A DNA stretch of 64,000 nucleotides, taken from assembly GCF_014205335.1 (NCBI RefSeq), contig NZ_JACHNH010000001.1:5946501-6010500 (forward strand), written 5' to 3'. A model generated the notes under the pieces. It did not search any database, was not told the DNA's origin, and worked only from the letters and a program-made list of their open reading frames with translations. The first letter of the stretch is position 1. Every line of letters begins with the position of its first letter. The stretch is from Amorphoplanes digitatis (GTDB lineage: Bacteria > Actinomycetota > Actinomycetes > Mycobacteriales > Micromonosporaceae). A program made the translations under genes and the position numbers. This document shows, piece after piece, positions 7,307 to 15,412 of this stretch.

Positions 7307-9537
7307 TCCTGGCCGGTCAGCGGCTGACGATCCCGGCGGACCTCATGGCGGTACGCGCCCGCGACCTTCCCCCCGCCGACAGGGAGGCGCTTGGCGACGT
7401 GTACGACGACACGGGCGTGGCGCTCGGACGGCGGACGAGCCGCCGGTCCTCGATCTTCGTCACCGGCCCGCTGTACGCGCTGCTCGAAGAGTTCCGCACG
7501 CCGGCCACCGTCGTCGAGGCGATCGCCCGCCGCGCGGCCGGCACCGATCAGGCCGCCGAGCGCATCCTCGACGACAGCTTCTCCTCCCTGATGCGGCTGC
7601 GCGAGATCGGGATCCTGATGACGGAGGAGGAGGCCGCAGGTACCGGCCCTCTCTACCGCCCCGGTGAACTCCTGACCGGCCGGCCCGTCCAGCGCTGCCT
7701 CCAGTCGTACGAGGACGGCGACGTCTACGTCGTCGAGGACGGCGCGACCGGGCGGGCGGTGGTCAAGCTCGCCCGCCGCCCCGGCGACGCGGCCGCGCGT
7801 CGCGGGTACCGCCGCGAGGCCGCGGCCCTGCGCCTGCTGGGCGCCGCCGGCGTGCCCGTTCCCGCCGTGCTCGACCGGGCCGCCGACGACGACGGTCACC
7901 CGCTGCTGGTGCTGGAGCACGTGGACGGCCGCCGCATCGACCACCGGGCCGCCAGGCTGCGCCGCGCCTCCCTACCCCGGCTGGTACGGGCCTGCGCGAC
8001 GATGGTCCGGACGCTGGCGCTCATCCACGATCGCGGCCTCCTGCACGGAGACGTGCACGGCGGCAACTACCTGCTGACCGATGACGACGCGGTCGTCGCC
8101 GTCGATTTCCGTCACGCGTCCGCGCTTACCCGGCCGCGCGGGCGGCATGGCGTGCCGCGATTCATGGATCCCCAGTGGGCACAGGCCCGGCTGACCGGAT
8201 CTCCGCAACCGCCGAACTCCGCCGCGGCCGAGCAGTACAGCATGGCGGCGCTGGTCTACTTTCTGATCACCGGCGAGCAGCACTACGAACGGCCGATCAC
8301 CGCCGAGGCGGTGGAGGCGGCCCTGGCGCGGGGCGAGCTCAGCGAGGAGTTCGCCCGCCGATCGTCCTGCGAACTCTCGGAGATCCTCGCGGTCCTCCGG
8401 CGCGCCCTGGCCGTCGACCCCGACGATCGCTGGCCCGACGTCGCGGCGTTCTCCGCCGCGTTCACCGCGGCGTCCGAATCCGTCACCGACGCACCCGGCG
8501 AAGACCGCACGGACCGGGTGAAGCGAACCGGCCGGTGGGACGCGTACCTCGCCCCCGCCCGTACGGCTACGCAGGTGCCACCGTCGGCGGCGGCCGGCGG
8601 GGCCGGTACGGCCATGGCACTGCTGGCTGCGAGCGCGGTCACCGCCGACCCACTCCTGCTGGCCTGGGCGGACCTGTGGTCGGAGGAGGCGGCGGCACCG
8701 CCGGCCGAAGGGCGGTTGGATCCACACGGAGGGGCCTGGCACGGTCGGCCGGGTGTGCTCGCCGCCCGGGTCATGACCGCCTGCGCGTTGGACGACCGCA
8801 TCGCCCGCGAGACCGCCATCAAGGCGTACCTGCGCGAACACGACCGCCACCGCGACGGCGGCGGTCCGGCGGACCTGACGCACGGCCTGGCGTCGTTGGT
8901 CCTGCTGGACGCCCACCTGGTCACGCTGTCCGGCGGGGACGAGCGCCTGCGGCACGCCGGTGCGGAGGCGGCGGGCGCACTGGCGGGGCGGATCGGCGAC
9001 GCGGCGAGCGGCGTGGGCCTGGCCCACGGCATGCCCGGGCACCTGCTGGCCGCCCTCGCGTGGCAGTCCGTGTCACCGGAACCGTCCGCCGCGACTGCGG
9101 CCGAGCACCTCGCCCGGATCTCGGCAGCCCCGCGCCGGTGGTGCCGGCCGGGCTGGGAGGCAACGTGGTGCAACGGGGCCGCGGGCCTCACGCTGCTGTT
9201 CCTGGCCGCCTCCCGCGCACTCGGCGAGCCCGCGTACCTGGCCGACGCGGAGGCGGCGATGCGCATCGCGCTCGCCGCCGAACCGCGCGGCCTCGACCTG
9301 TGCTGCGGCGCGCCCGGCCGCGCCTACGCGCTCGGACGCCTCGCCCACGCCACGGGTGAGACGTCGTGGCGCGGGCTGGCGGCGGCCGAGCACGCTCGCG
9401 CGGCGGGTGACCTCCACCGACTCGGCCCGCACGGCCTGGCAAAGGGCCGTGCGGGCGTGCACGCCGTCACCGAGGGCCAGCACGACGAGCGGTTCGTCCT
9501 GCCGCTCATCGACGCACTCCCGCGGTCGACGCCGTGA
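7303..9537 (+). CDS. Lanthipeptide synthetase-like protein: RRE-like domain, protein kinase, LanC-type cyclase
   Basis: The product is 744 residues from the ATG at 7303, with GGGAGG six bases upstream and a 4-base overlap with the lyase gene. Residues about 45-108 resemble a PqqD-like RiPP recognition winged helix. Residues about 125-390 are a Ser/Thr-kinase fold: Lys in RAVVKLARR (about 155), catalytic loop HGDVHGGN (Asp250, Asn255) and VDFRHA in place of DFG. Residues about 430-744 are LanC-like: AHGMPG (574), WCNGAAG (Cys623) and CCGAPG (Cys667-Cys668). CCG replaces the usual CHG, predicting three Cys on zinc, as in ProcM-type cyclases. Class III/IV enzymes carry a lyase domain at the N-terminus; here it is absent and likely supplied by the preceding gene. 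Predicted role: phosphorylate the precursor, then catalyse Cys addition. No dedicated transporter or protease lies nearby. Confidence 0.8.
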   Translation: MILAGQRLTIPADLMAVRARDLPPADREALGDVYDDTGVALGRRTSRRSSIFVTGPLYALLEEFRTPATVVEAIARRAAGTDQAAERILDDSFSSLMRLREIGILMTEEEAAGTGPLYRPGELLTGRPVQRCLQSYEDGDVYVVEDGATGRAVVKLARRPGDAAARRGYRREAAALRLLGAAGVPVPAVLDRAADDDGHPLLVLEHVDGRRIDHRAARLRRASLPRLVRACATMVRTLALIHDRGLLHGDVHGGNYLLTDDDAVVAVDFRHASALTRPRGRHGVPRFMDPQWAQARLTGSPQPPNSAAAEQYSMAALVYFLITGEQHYERPITAEAVEAALARGELSEEFARRSSCELSEILAVLRRALAVDPDDRWPDVAAFSAAFTAASESVTDAPGEDRTDRVKRTGRWDAYLAPARTATQVPPSAAAGGAGTAMALLAASAVTADPLLLAWADLWSEEAAAPPAEGRLDPHGGAWHGRPGVLAARVMTACALDDRIARETAIKAYLREHDRHRDGGGPADLTHGLASLVLLDAHLVTLSGGDERLRHAGAEAAGALAGRIGDAASGVGLAHGMPGHLLAALAWQSVSPEPSAATAAEHLARISAAPRRWCRPGWEATWCNGAAGLTLLFLAASRALGEPAYLADAEAAMRIALAAEPRGLDLCCGAPGRAYALGRLAHATGETSWRGLAAAEHARAAGDLHRLGPHGLAKGRAGVHAVTEGQHDERFVLPLIDALPRSTP

Positions 9538-9538
9538 C

Positions 9539-9563
9539 CGGCCCGGGGCAACCGGCCGGGCCG
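9539..9563. terminator. Hairpin terminator between convergent genes
   Basis: CGGCCCGG and CCGGGCCG form a perfect 8-bp stem with a 9-base loop, directly after the stop of the kinase-cyclase gene and before the stop of the convergent hydrolase gene. There is no U-tract, as is common in actinobacteria. Confidence 0.6.
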
Positions 9564-9585
9564 TTGTCCCGGAAGTCGTGCGGGG

Positions 9586-11607
9586 TCAGGCGTCGGGAAA
9601 GGTCGCGAGGAAGCGGGCCGTCACGTTGGTGGTGAGCTGATCGGGCAGGGCCGCGTACTCCGCCGGGGTGAGGTGGTGCTTCCCGGCCGCCGTGATGGAG
9701 TAGATGGCGGTGCTTTCCACGTCGCGCAGCAGCGTGCCGTCCGTCGGCTGGGTGCCGAGCAGGTCCAGCAGGCCCGCCGGCACGTTGATCGCGGCCGGGC
9801 CGCCGAGCAGGGCGTACTCGGCGGCGTTGAGGTGGAACTTGGCGCCGTTGACGACCTGGTAGATCGCGGTCGACACCGGGTCGCGCAGGAACAGCGAGCC
9901 GGCCGGGCGGGTGCCGGTGATCGCGGCGGCGAAGCCGTGCGGGACGTTGACCGCGGCCGGGCCGCCGAGCGCGGCGAACTCGGCCGGGGTCAGGTGGTAC
10001 TTGGCCCCGCCCACGATCTGGTAGATCGCGGTGTCGCTGATGTCGCGCAGGAACGAGTTGTCGGCGGGCACGGTGCCGAGCCGGTCGATGAAGCCGACCG
10101 GCACGTTGGCCGCGCCCGGACTGCCGAGCGCGGCGTACTCGGCGGCGCTCAGGTGGTACTTGGCACCGTTGACGGCCTGGTAGATGGCGCCGCTGTCCGG
10201 GTTACGCAGGTAGCCGGAGGACGGCAGGGTCGCGGTGATCGACAGGATCAGGCCGTGCGGCACGTTCGTCGACGGCGCGCTGTCCAGGGCGCTGTACTCC
10301 GACGGGGACAGGTGGTACTTGGCGCCGCCGACGATCTGGTAGATGGCGCCGTCGGTGATGTCCCGGATGAAGCTGCCGTCGCGGGGCACGGTCGCGGTGA
10401 GGTTGATGAAGCCCGCCGGCACGTTGATGGCGGCCGGGCTGCCCATGGCGCTGTACTCGGCCGGGGACAGGTGGTACCGGGCGCCGCCGACGATCTGGTA
10501 GATCGCGGTGGTGCCGGGGTCGCGCATGAAGGCCGATTCGACCGGCACGGAGGCGGTCACCCTCGCGATGAAGCCCGCCGGGACGTTCGTCGCCGCGGGG
10601 CTGCCCAGGCCCGCGTACTCGGACGGGTTGAGGTGATATTTGGCGCCGCCGACGACCTGGTAGATCGCCGTGCTGGCGGGGTCGCGCAGGAACGTGTTGT
10701 CGGCCGGGACGGCGCCGAGCCCGGCGACGAGCCGGGCGGGCACGTTGCGGGCGGGCGGTGCGCCCAGCGCCGCGTACTCGGACGGGTTGAGGTGGTACTT
10801 GGCGCTGCCGGCGATCACGTAGATGGCGCCGTCGCCGGCGGTCCGCACGTACGTGCCGTTCGCGATGATGCCGGGCATGCTCGCGAAGGTGCCCTCGGGC
10901 ACGGCGGTGGAGGGCGGTGATCCGAGTTCGGCGTACTCGGCGGGGGTCAGGTGGAACGGCACGCCGCCGACCACGAGGCTGATCGCGCCGTTCGGCTCCC
11001 GCAGCACCGAGTTGTCCGGGCTGCCGGGCGGCGGTCCGTCGTCGGCGATGTTGTTGTACCGGACCGGGATGTACGTGTTCAGCTCGCCCCAGGTGTCCTT
11101 GCCGATCTTGCCGTAGTTGTTGACGGCGTTCGGGTTCTGGACCGTCTCGCCGGGGTTGTTGAACGAGTAGACGTAGGCGCCGTCCTCGTGCCGGTTCCCG
11201 TTGACCCAGCGGGCGAAGAGCTCGATGTGCCCGTCGCGCAGCACGGCGTCGCCGGCCTTGAGGTCGTGCAGGCTGGGCAACTGCTGCTTGCCGCTCCAGC
11301 TCAGGAACGTCCTGGTGCTGCGCGAGTCGGGCAGGTGCCAGGCCATCGAGACCAGGCCGGAGCAGTCCCGCCGGTAGGTCTTGCCCTGCGGGTCGGGCGC
11401 CCACGTGCCGGTCTGCGTGTAGGTGAAGCCCCGGTCCACCCAGTACTGCGACCGCTGCAACGTCTCCGAGCGGGTGATCGGCCCGCCGACGCTGGACGCC
11501 GCGGTGGCGGCCCCGGCGCCGAGGACGGCCGCCACCGTCCCGCCGGCGGCACCCACCACCAGGGCGGTGCCGGCCGTGACCGCACGGCGCAACCTGCCGA
11601 TTCTCAT
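9586..11607 (-). CDS. Secreted NlpC/P60-like hydrolase with nine C-terminal repeats
   Basis: The product is 673 residues; GAGGAG precedes the ATG at 11607. A signal peptide with hydrophobic core ends near ATAA (residue 37). Residues about 45-190 look like a papain-like amidase: Cys82 in RRDCSGLVSMAW is the expected nucleophile and His127 in RDGHIELF the base, the NlpC/P60-CHAP arrangement acting on peptidoglycan stem peptides. From about residue 199 to the end there are nine repeats of about 52 residues, each with R(D/E)xxxxAIYxxVxGAKYHL, then (S/T)PAEYAALG and NVPAGF. The repeats probably bind wall or surface polymer. The first and last are most divergent. It is divergent from the XRE regulator gene. 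Confidence 0.75.
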   Translation of the reverse strand: MRIGRLRRAVTAGTALVVGAAGGTVAAVLGAGAATAASSVGGPITRSETLQRSQYWVDRGFTYTQTGTWAPDPQGKTYRRDCSGLVSMAWHLPDSRSTRTFLSWSGKQQLPSLHDLKAGDAVLRDGHIELFARWVNGNRHEDGAYVYSFNNPGETVQNPNAVNNYGKIGKDTWGELNTYIPVRYNNIADDGPPPGSPDNSVLREPNGAISLVVGGVPFHLTPAEYAELGSPPSTAVPEGTFASMPGIIANGTYVRTAGDGAIYVIAGSAKYHLNPSEYAALGAPPARNVPARLVAGLGAVPADNTFLRDPASTAIYQVVGGAKYHLNPSEYAGLGSPAATNVPAGFIARVTASVPVESAFMRDPGTTAIYQIVGGARYHLSPAEYSAMGSPAAINVPAGFINLTATVPRDGSFIRDITDGAIYQIVGGAKYHLSPSEYSALDSAPSTNVPHGLILSITATLPSSGYLRNPDSGAIYQAVNGAKYHLSAAEYAALGSPGAANVPVGFIDRLGTVPADNSFLRDISDTAIYQIVGGAKYHLTPAEFAALGGPAAVNVPHGFAAAITGTRPAGSLFLRDPVSTAIYQVVNGAKFHLNAAEYALLGGPAAINVPAGLLDLLGTQPTDGTLLRDVESTAIYSITAAGKHHLTPAEYAALPDQLTTNVTARFLATFPDA
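9589..11019 (-). repeat. Nine tandem 52-residue coding repeats
   Basis: The 3' 1.43 kb of the hydrolase gene is a tandem array with period about 156 bases. Units share AIYQxVxGAKYHL, PxEYAALG and NVP at fixed spacing. The central units are most alike at DNA level, which makes the array prone to recombination and copy-number change. Confidence 0.85.
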
Positions 11608-11764
11608 GAATTCTCCTCATCGATGTAAACAAGCAGCTCCAAAATGGAGGACGCTGCCAACGCCGGGCTCCATAGTGGGCAGCACATCGATGCGTGTCAA
11701 CAGTCGATTCCAACGGGTCGTAGGATGTAATCTCGCATTGACATGGGCAGGGAGGATTCGTACG

Positions 11765-12202
11765 GTGACTGGCGACAAGCACGCGCACGGCACCTTCGCC
11801 GACCGGCTGGACAGGCTGTTCCGGACGGTCGTCACCGGCGAGGGGCGGCTGTACAGCACGCGGGCCGCGGCCGCCGCGCTGGCGGAGCTCGGCTGCCCGG
11901 TCTCACACACCCATGTCGGCAAGCTGCGCCGCGGCGAGGCCGACCCGCGGCGATCCGAGATGCAGGCGTTCGCCACCCTCTTCGGCGTCAGCCTGGCCTA
12001 CTTCACCCAGGACGACGACGGGGGCGAGGTCGACCGCCGCCTCGCCCGCGCACTCGGCGATCCGGCGATCCAGGCCGTCGCGATGCGGATGGGCGAGTCC
12101 GAGATGTCCGCCGCCGGGAAGGCCGCGGTCGCCGCAATGGTCGAGCAGGTGGTGCTGCTGGAGCAGGCGGCGCGCCTTCGGAACCAGCCGCCCGACGGCT
12201 GA
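11765..12202 (+). CDS. XRE-type helix-turn-helix regulator
   Basis: The 145-residue product starts at GTG (11765) behind GGGAGG. Residues about 30-85 form a lambda-repressor-like HTH with the helix SHTHVGKLRRGEADPR and the core FATLFGVSLAYF, typical of actinobacterial XRE regulators of about 140 residues. It is followed after about 75 bases by an ImmA/IrrE-type protease gene and then a MAB_1171c-type membrane protein gene. This three-gene cassette recurs in actinobacteria. By analogy with ImmR/ImmA the protease may cleave the repressor. Confidence 0.8.
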   Translation: MTGDKHAHGTFADRLDRLFRTVVTGEGRLYSTRAAAAALAELGCPVSHTHVGKLRRGEADPRRSEMQAFATLFGVSLAYFTQDDDGGEVDRRLARALGDPAIQAVAMRMGESEMSAAGKAAVAAMVEQVVLLEQAARLRNQPPDG

Positions 12203-12276
12203 GCGCCCGGAAACGCCGCCGCCTCGGCAAATCTACAAGAGACGGTCGGCTACGGTGACGCGGTGAGGCAGGGCCG

Positions 12277-12852
12277 GTGATGCGAGTGCCAAGGTGGATC
12301 CCGTGGCCGGCGATCGGGCGCCGGCGCCGGACGGGCGACCTCCCCGAGCTGGTCGAGCAGGCCCGCGGGGGCCTGGACACGCTGGGACTGCGCGGCCGGT
12401 TCACCGCCGACCGGCTGCACGAGGCGATGCAGGCGTACCGGGGCCGTCCGGTGCACGTGCTCGCACAGCCCCTGCCCGCGGGCGGCCCGCACGGGTTGTG
12501 GGTCGCCGGCCGCGACGCGGACTACGTCTTCTTCCCCGCGGGCGCCTCGCCGGTGCGGCGGCACGTGATCGTCGGGCACGAGTACGGCCACATGTTGTTC
12601 GACGACGTCGCACACCCGGCGCTCGCCCCGGACGATCCGGTGGGCATGGACCCGGCGGCCCTGTCCGCCGCCGCGCGCCGGGCCCGCAGCTCCTACGAGG
12701 AGCTGCCCGAGCGCCGGGCGGAGATCTTCGGAACCCTGGTCGCCCAGCGCATCACCGACTGGTCCTGGCCGCCCGCACGGGCCACCGACGGCGACGAGGC
12801 GGCGCTGCGACGGCTGACCGGGCTGCTGGAGAGCACGGACGAGAGTGGATGA
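12277..12852 (+). CDS. ImmA/IrrE-family zinc metallopeptidase
   Basis: The product is about 190 residues starting at GTG 12277 or the adjacent ATG 12280. The zinc-binding helix VIVGHEYGHMLFDD (about residues 94-107) carries the HExxH signature with catalytic Glu. The third ligand is probably supplied by the later EIFGTLVAQRI helix, which has the gluzincin-type Glu. Members cleave or inactivate a partner XRE repressor, here the gene just upstream. The end overlaps the next gene by 8 bases. Confidence 0.8.
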   Translation: MMRVPRWIPWPAIGRRRRTGDLPELVEQARGGLDTLGLRGRFTADRLHEAMQAYRGRPVHVLAQPLPAGGPHGLWVAGRDADYVFFPAGASPVRRHVIVGHEYGHMLFDDVAHPALAPDDPVGMDPAALSAAARRARSSYEELPERRAEIFGTLVAQRITDWSWPPARATDGDEAALRRLTGLLESTDESG

Positions 12853-14107
12853 CATCCTGCTCGCCGCCGGCGCCGCGACGGCCCTGATCAGCCTCGGCCT
12901 GGCCGCCGGCAAGCTGTGGGATCTCGTACACCACCGCCAGGACCGGCTGCGCCGGCTGCTCGGGCTGACCCTGGCCATGGGCGCCTTCGCGGTGTCGCTG
13001 CAACCGGTCAGCGCCCGCGTGGACCGGCTGCTCGGCCTGCTCGACGTCTGCCGGCTGGTCGGCAACGTGCTGGCCGTTGCCATCGTCGCCACCGGCCACG
13101 CCTTCCTGCTGCACACCCTGCACCCGGGCCCGGCGACCCGCCGCCGGGTCCGCACCCAGTACCTGATCATGGCGGCGTGCGCGGCGGCGCTGATCGGGTC
13201 GTACGCGCTGGCGCCGTCGCCGTACCGGATCGACGACCCGTTCGTGCGCGGCGGGCAGTACTACGCCTCGGTGCATCCGCCGCCGACGCCGTACCTGGTC
13301 GTCTACCTGGGCTACATGCTGTGGCTGCTGCCCCAGGTGGGCCGGCTGTGCGCGCGGTACGCCCGGGTGGCCCGGCGCCACACGGTGCGGCTCGCCCTGC
13401 GGATGATCGCCGCCGGCTGCTTCCTCAACTTCGCCAACGTCGGCCTCAAGCTCACCAACCTGGCCGTTCGCGACCAGCCGGCGGTCTCGTCGATGCTCTA
13501 CCGGCTCACCTTCCTCACGTACGCGGTCGCCGTCCTGGTGATGGTGGTCGGCGTGATGATCCTGGCCTGGGGCCGGTGGCTGCGGTTGGACCAGCTCGCC
13601 GAGCATGTGCAGGCACGGCGGGCATGCCGCCGGCTCCGGCCGCTCTGGGCGCTGGTGGCCGAGGCCGCACCGCAGGTCACCCTCGGCGACGGGCCGGCGC
13701 CCGGTGGCCGGCCGGTCGCCCTGCCGGGCGCCCGGATGCGGCTGATCAGGATGACCACGGAGATCCTCGACGGGTACGCGGAACTGCGCCCGCGCACGAA
13801 CCGCCGGATCGCCGACGAGGCGCGCGCCGCGGCCGGCCGGCGCGGTCTCACCGGGGAACGCCTGGAGGCGGCGGTGGAGGCCCGGGTCGTGACCGAGGCC
13901 GTGGCGGCGGTCCGGTCGAGCGCGCCCGGCGAGGTCCGGACGGAGGTCGTCGACCTGCCGTCGGCCAGGGCCGCGGACGCCGGTGACGCCGGCGCCGAGG
14001 TGGCCTGGCTGATCGCGGTCGCCGCGCACCTGCCCGCGGTCGACCGCTCAGTTGATCGGGGCGCCGGACCCGGCGGCGGCGGGGCGCGGGCCCAGGTCGC
14101 ACAGTGA
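12845..14107 (+). CDS. MAB_1171c-type polytopic membrane protein
   Basis: The 420-residue product begins at GTG 12845, overlapping the protease gene by 8 bases. The N-terminal 230 residues hold seven hydrophobic helices (e.g. ILLAAGAATALISLGLAAG, AACAAALIGSYALA, AVAVLVMVVGVMILAWG), followed by a soluble tail of about 190 residues. Layout and context match the family called MAB_1171c putative transporter, usually next to an XRE regulator and ImmA/IrrE protein; its function is unknown. The last 60 bases overlap the 3' end of the gene on the opposite strand. Confidence 0.8.
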   Translation: MDDILLAAGAATALISLGLAAGKLWDLVHHRQDRLRRLLGLTLAMGAFAVSLQPVSARVDRLLGLLDVCRLVGNVLAVAIVATGHAFLLHTLHPGPATRRRVRTQYLIMAACAAALIGSYALAPSPYRIDDPFVRGGQYYASVHPPPTPYLVVYLGYMLWLLPQVGRLCARYARVARRHTVRLALRMIAAGCFLNFANVGLKLTNLAVRDQPAVSSMLYRLTFLTYAVAVLVMVVGVMILAWGRWLRLDQLAEHVQARRACRRLRPLWALVAEAAPQVTLGDGPAPGGRPVALPGARMRLIRMTTEILDGYAELRPRTNRRIADEARAAAGRRGLTGERLEAAVEARVVTEAVAAVRSSAPGEVRTEVVDLPSARAADAGDAGAEVAWLIAVAAHLPAVDRSVDRGAGPGGGGARAQVAQ

Positions 14108-14875
14108 CGCCACCTCGGTCCTGGGCAGGTCCGCCTGCTCGGGAATGCTGCGCAGCGCCGTGGTGAACGAATTGGTGTAGCGGTTCTCGGAGACGTCGCA
14201 GCCCGACGGCTGCGGGCCGTTCGACAGCCCGCCGCCGATGAGCTTTCCGGCGCCGTCCCGCAGCACGTAGGACGAGCCGCGCGAGACGAGGTCGGTGCAG
14301 TTGGCCGAGCGCGCGTCGTAGGAGATGACGCCGGTGCCGGCGGGGTTGCGGGTGGTCTTGGCCGGGACGAGGGTTGCCGTCACCGGCGCGAGGCCGTTGT
14401 TCCCGTCGCCGGCGGGCAGCCACTGCGTGACGACGGGCTTGATGGACACGTCGGTGACCTGCGCCAGGCGGGTGACGGCGAGCGCGTCGCCGACCGGCAC
14501 CTTCGCGCCGGGCAGGATGATCGGCACCTCCAGGACCTGGAACCGGCGGAACTCGTCGGCCACGACGCTGCCGCCGCCGGGGCCGAGGACGTCGAAGGTC
14601 ACCCGGGTGCGGTAGGCGACCCGGTCGCCCGGGTTCTCCAGGACGGCACCGATCGTGACCGTCGACGCCGCCGCCGAGCCGACTCGGGTGTAGCCCTGCT
14701 CGGCGATGCGGACCGTCGTGGTGTCGTTCACCGGTGCTGTCGACGGCGGGGTGGCCAGGCGGCAGTCGGCCTGCGCGGGCCTGTTGGCGTGGTTGTTGTA
14801 GTAGCTCACGGCGCCGAAGACTGTCAGTGCGATCAGCGCCGCCACGCCGACGGCCGGCCATATCCTGCCTCGCAC
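14048..14875 (-). CDS. Single-pass membrane-anchored protein, unknown function
   Basis: The 275-residue protein has one N-terminal transmembrane helix (VGVAALIALTVFGAVSYY, residues 9-26) and an extracytoplasmic domain with three Cys downstream of the anchor (SANC, SGC, SLC) plus one just after it (ADC), possibly forming disulfides. No family is recognised. It is the last gene of a four-gene leftward operon with two WXG100-like genes. Its 3' end overlaps the MAB_1171c gene by 60 bases. Confidence 0.7.
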   Translation of the reverse strand: MRGRIWPAVGVAALIALTVFGAVSYYNNHANRPAQADCRLATPPSTAPVNDTTTVRIAEQGYTRVGSAAASTVTIGAVLENPGDRVAYRTRVTFDVLGPGGGSVVADEFRRFQVLEVPIILPGAKVPVGDALAVTRLAQVTDVSIKPVVTQWLPAGDGNNGLAPVTATLVPAKTTRNPAGTGVISYDARSANCTDLVSRGSSYVLRDGAGKLIGGGLSNGPQPSGCDVSENRYTNSFTTALRSIPEQADLPRTEVASLCDLGPRPAAAGSGAPIN

Positions 14876-14892
14876 TGGTCAGGTCCTCTCTG

Positions 14893-15405
14893 TTACCGGT
14901 CGTACCCGTAGTACTTGTTCGACAGTGCGGCGATCTGCGCGAACTGATGGTTGATCAGCTCGCCGGCGGCCTGTGCCGCCGCGGCCGCGAACTCGTGCTC
15001 GCTCAACCCGCGTACCGTACCGGGCGCGATGTGGACCTCCCACTGACGCATGCCGACCGCCTTGACCGAGATCCGCCCGTCGGCGGAGTAGCCGCGGGCC
15101 ACCAGCTCGTCGCGTTCGGCGCGCCAGTCGACGTCGCGGGCGCTGATCGGCCGGTCCTCGCCGGTGACGGTCTGACCCGTGACGTCGCTGAAGGCGCGCC
15201 AGTACTCGCGGGTGCGCGACACCCAGAGCAGGTTCGCCAGGACGGCGAGCCGGCGTTCCAGGTCGTGATCGTCGCAGAGGTCGTACCAGCCCTGCCGGAA
15301 GGTAAGCGTGAGCCGGTCGCGGTCGCGCAGCTCACCGGCGATGGCGCCGTCGGGTGTTGAGGCACGCACCAGCATGGTGTCGATCCGGTCGGCGAACTCG
15401 CCCAT
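14893..15405 (-). CDS. Hypothetical protein in WXG100-like operon
   Basis: The 170-residue soluble protein has no signal peptide or membrane segment. The C-terminus is a helical Ala-rich region (EHEFAAAAAQAAGELINHQF) and may pair with an ESX-type substrate, as small helical chaperones do. It starts 7 bases after the upstream gene. I do not recognise the family; a YbaB-like or EspG-like chaperone role is only suggested by context. Confidence 0.65.
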   Translation of the reverse strand: MGEFADRIDTMLVRASTPDGAIAGELRDRDRLTLTFRQGWYDLCDDHDLERRLAVLANLLWVSRTREYWRAFSDVTGQTVTGEDRPISARDVDWRAERDELVARGYSADGRISVKAVGMRQWEVHIAPGTVRGLSEHEFAAAAAQAAGELINHQFAQIAALSNKYYGYDR

Positions 15406-15412
15406 CAGGCGC

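Noticed and set aside
11608..11764. c-di-AMP (ydaO-type) riboswitch before the hydrolase gene
   Set aside because: The divergent gap is only about 157 bases and I could not find the conserved core; no support.
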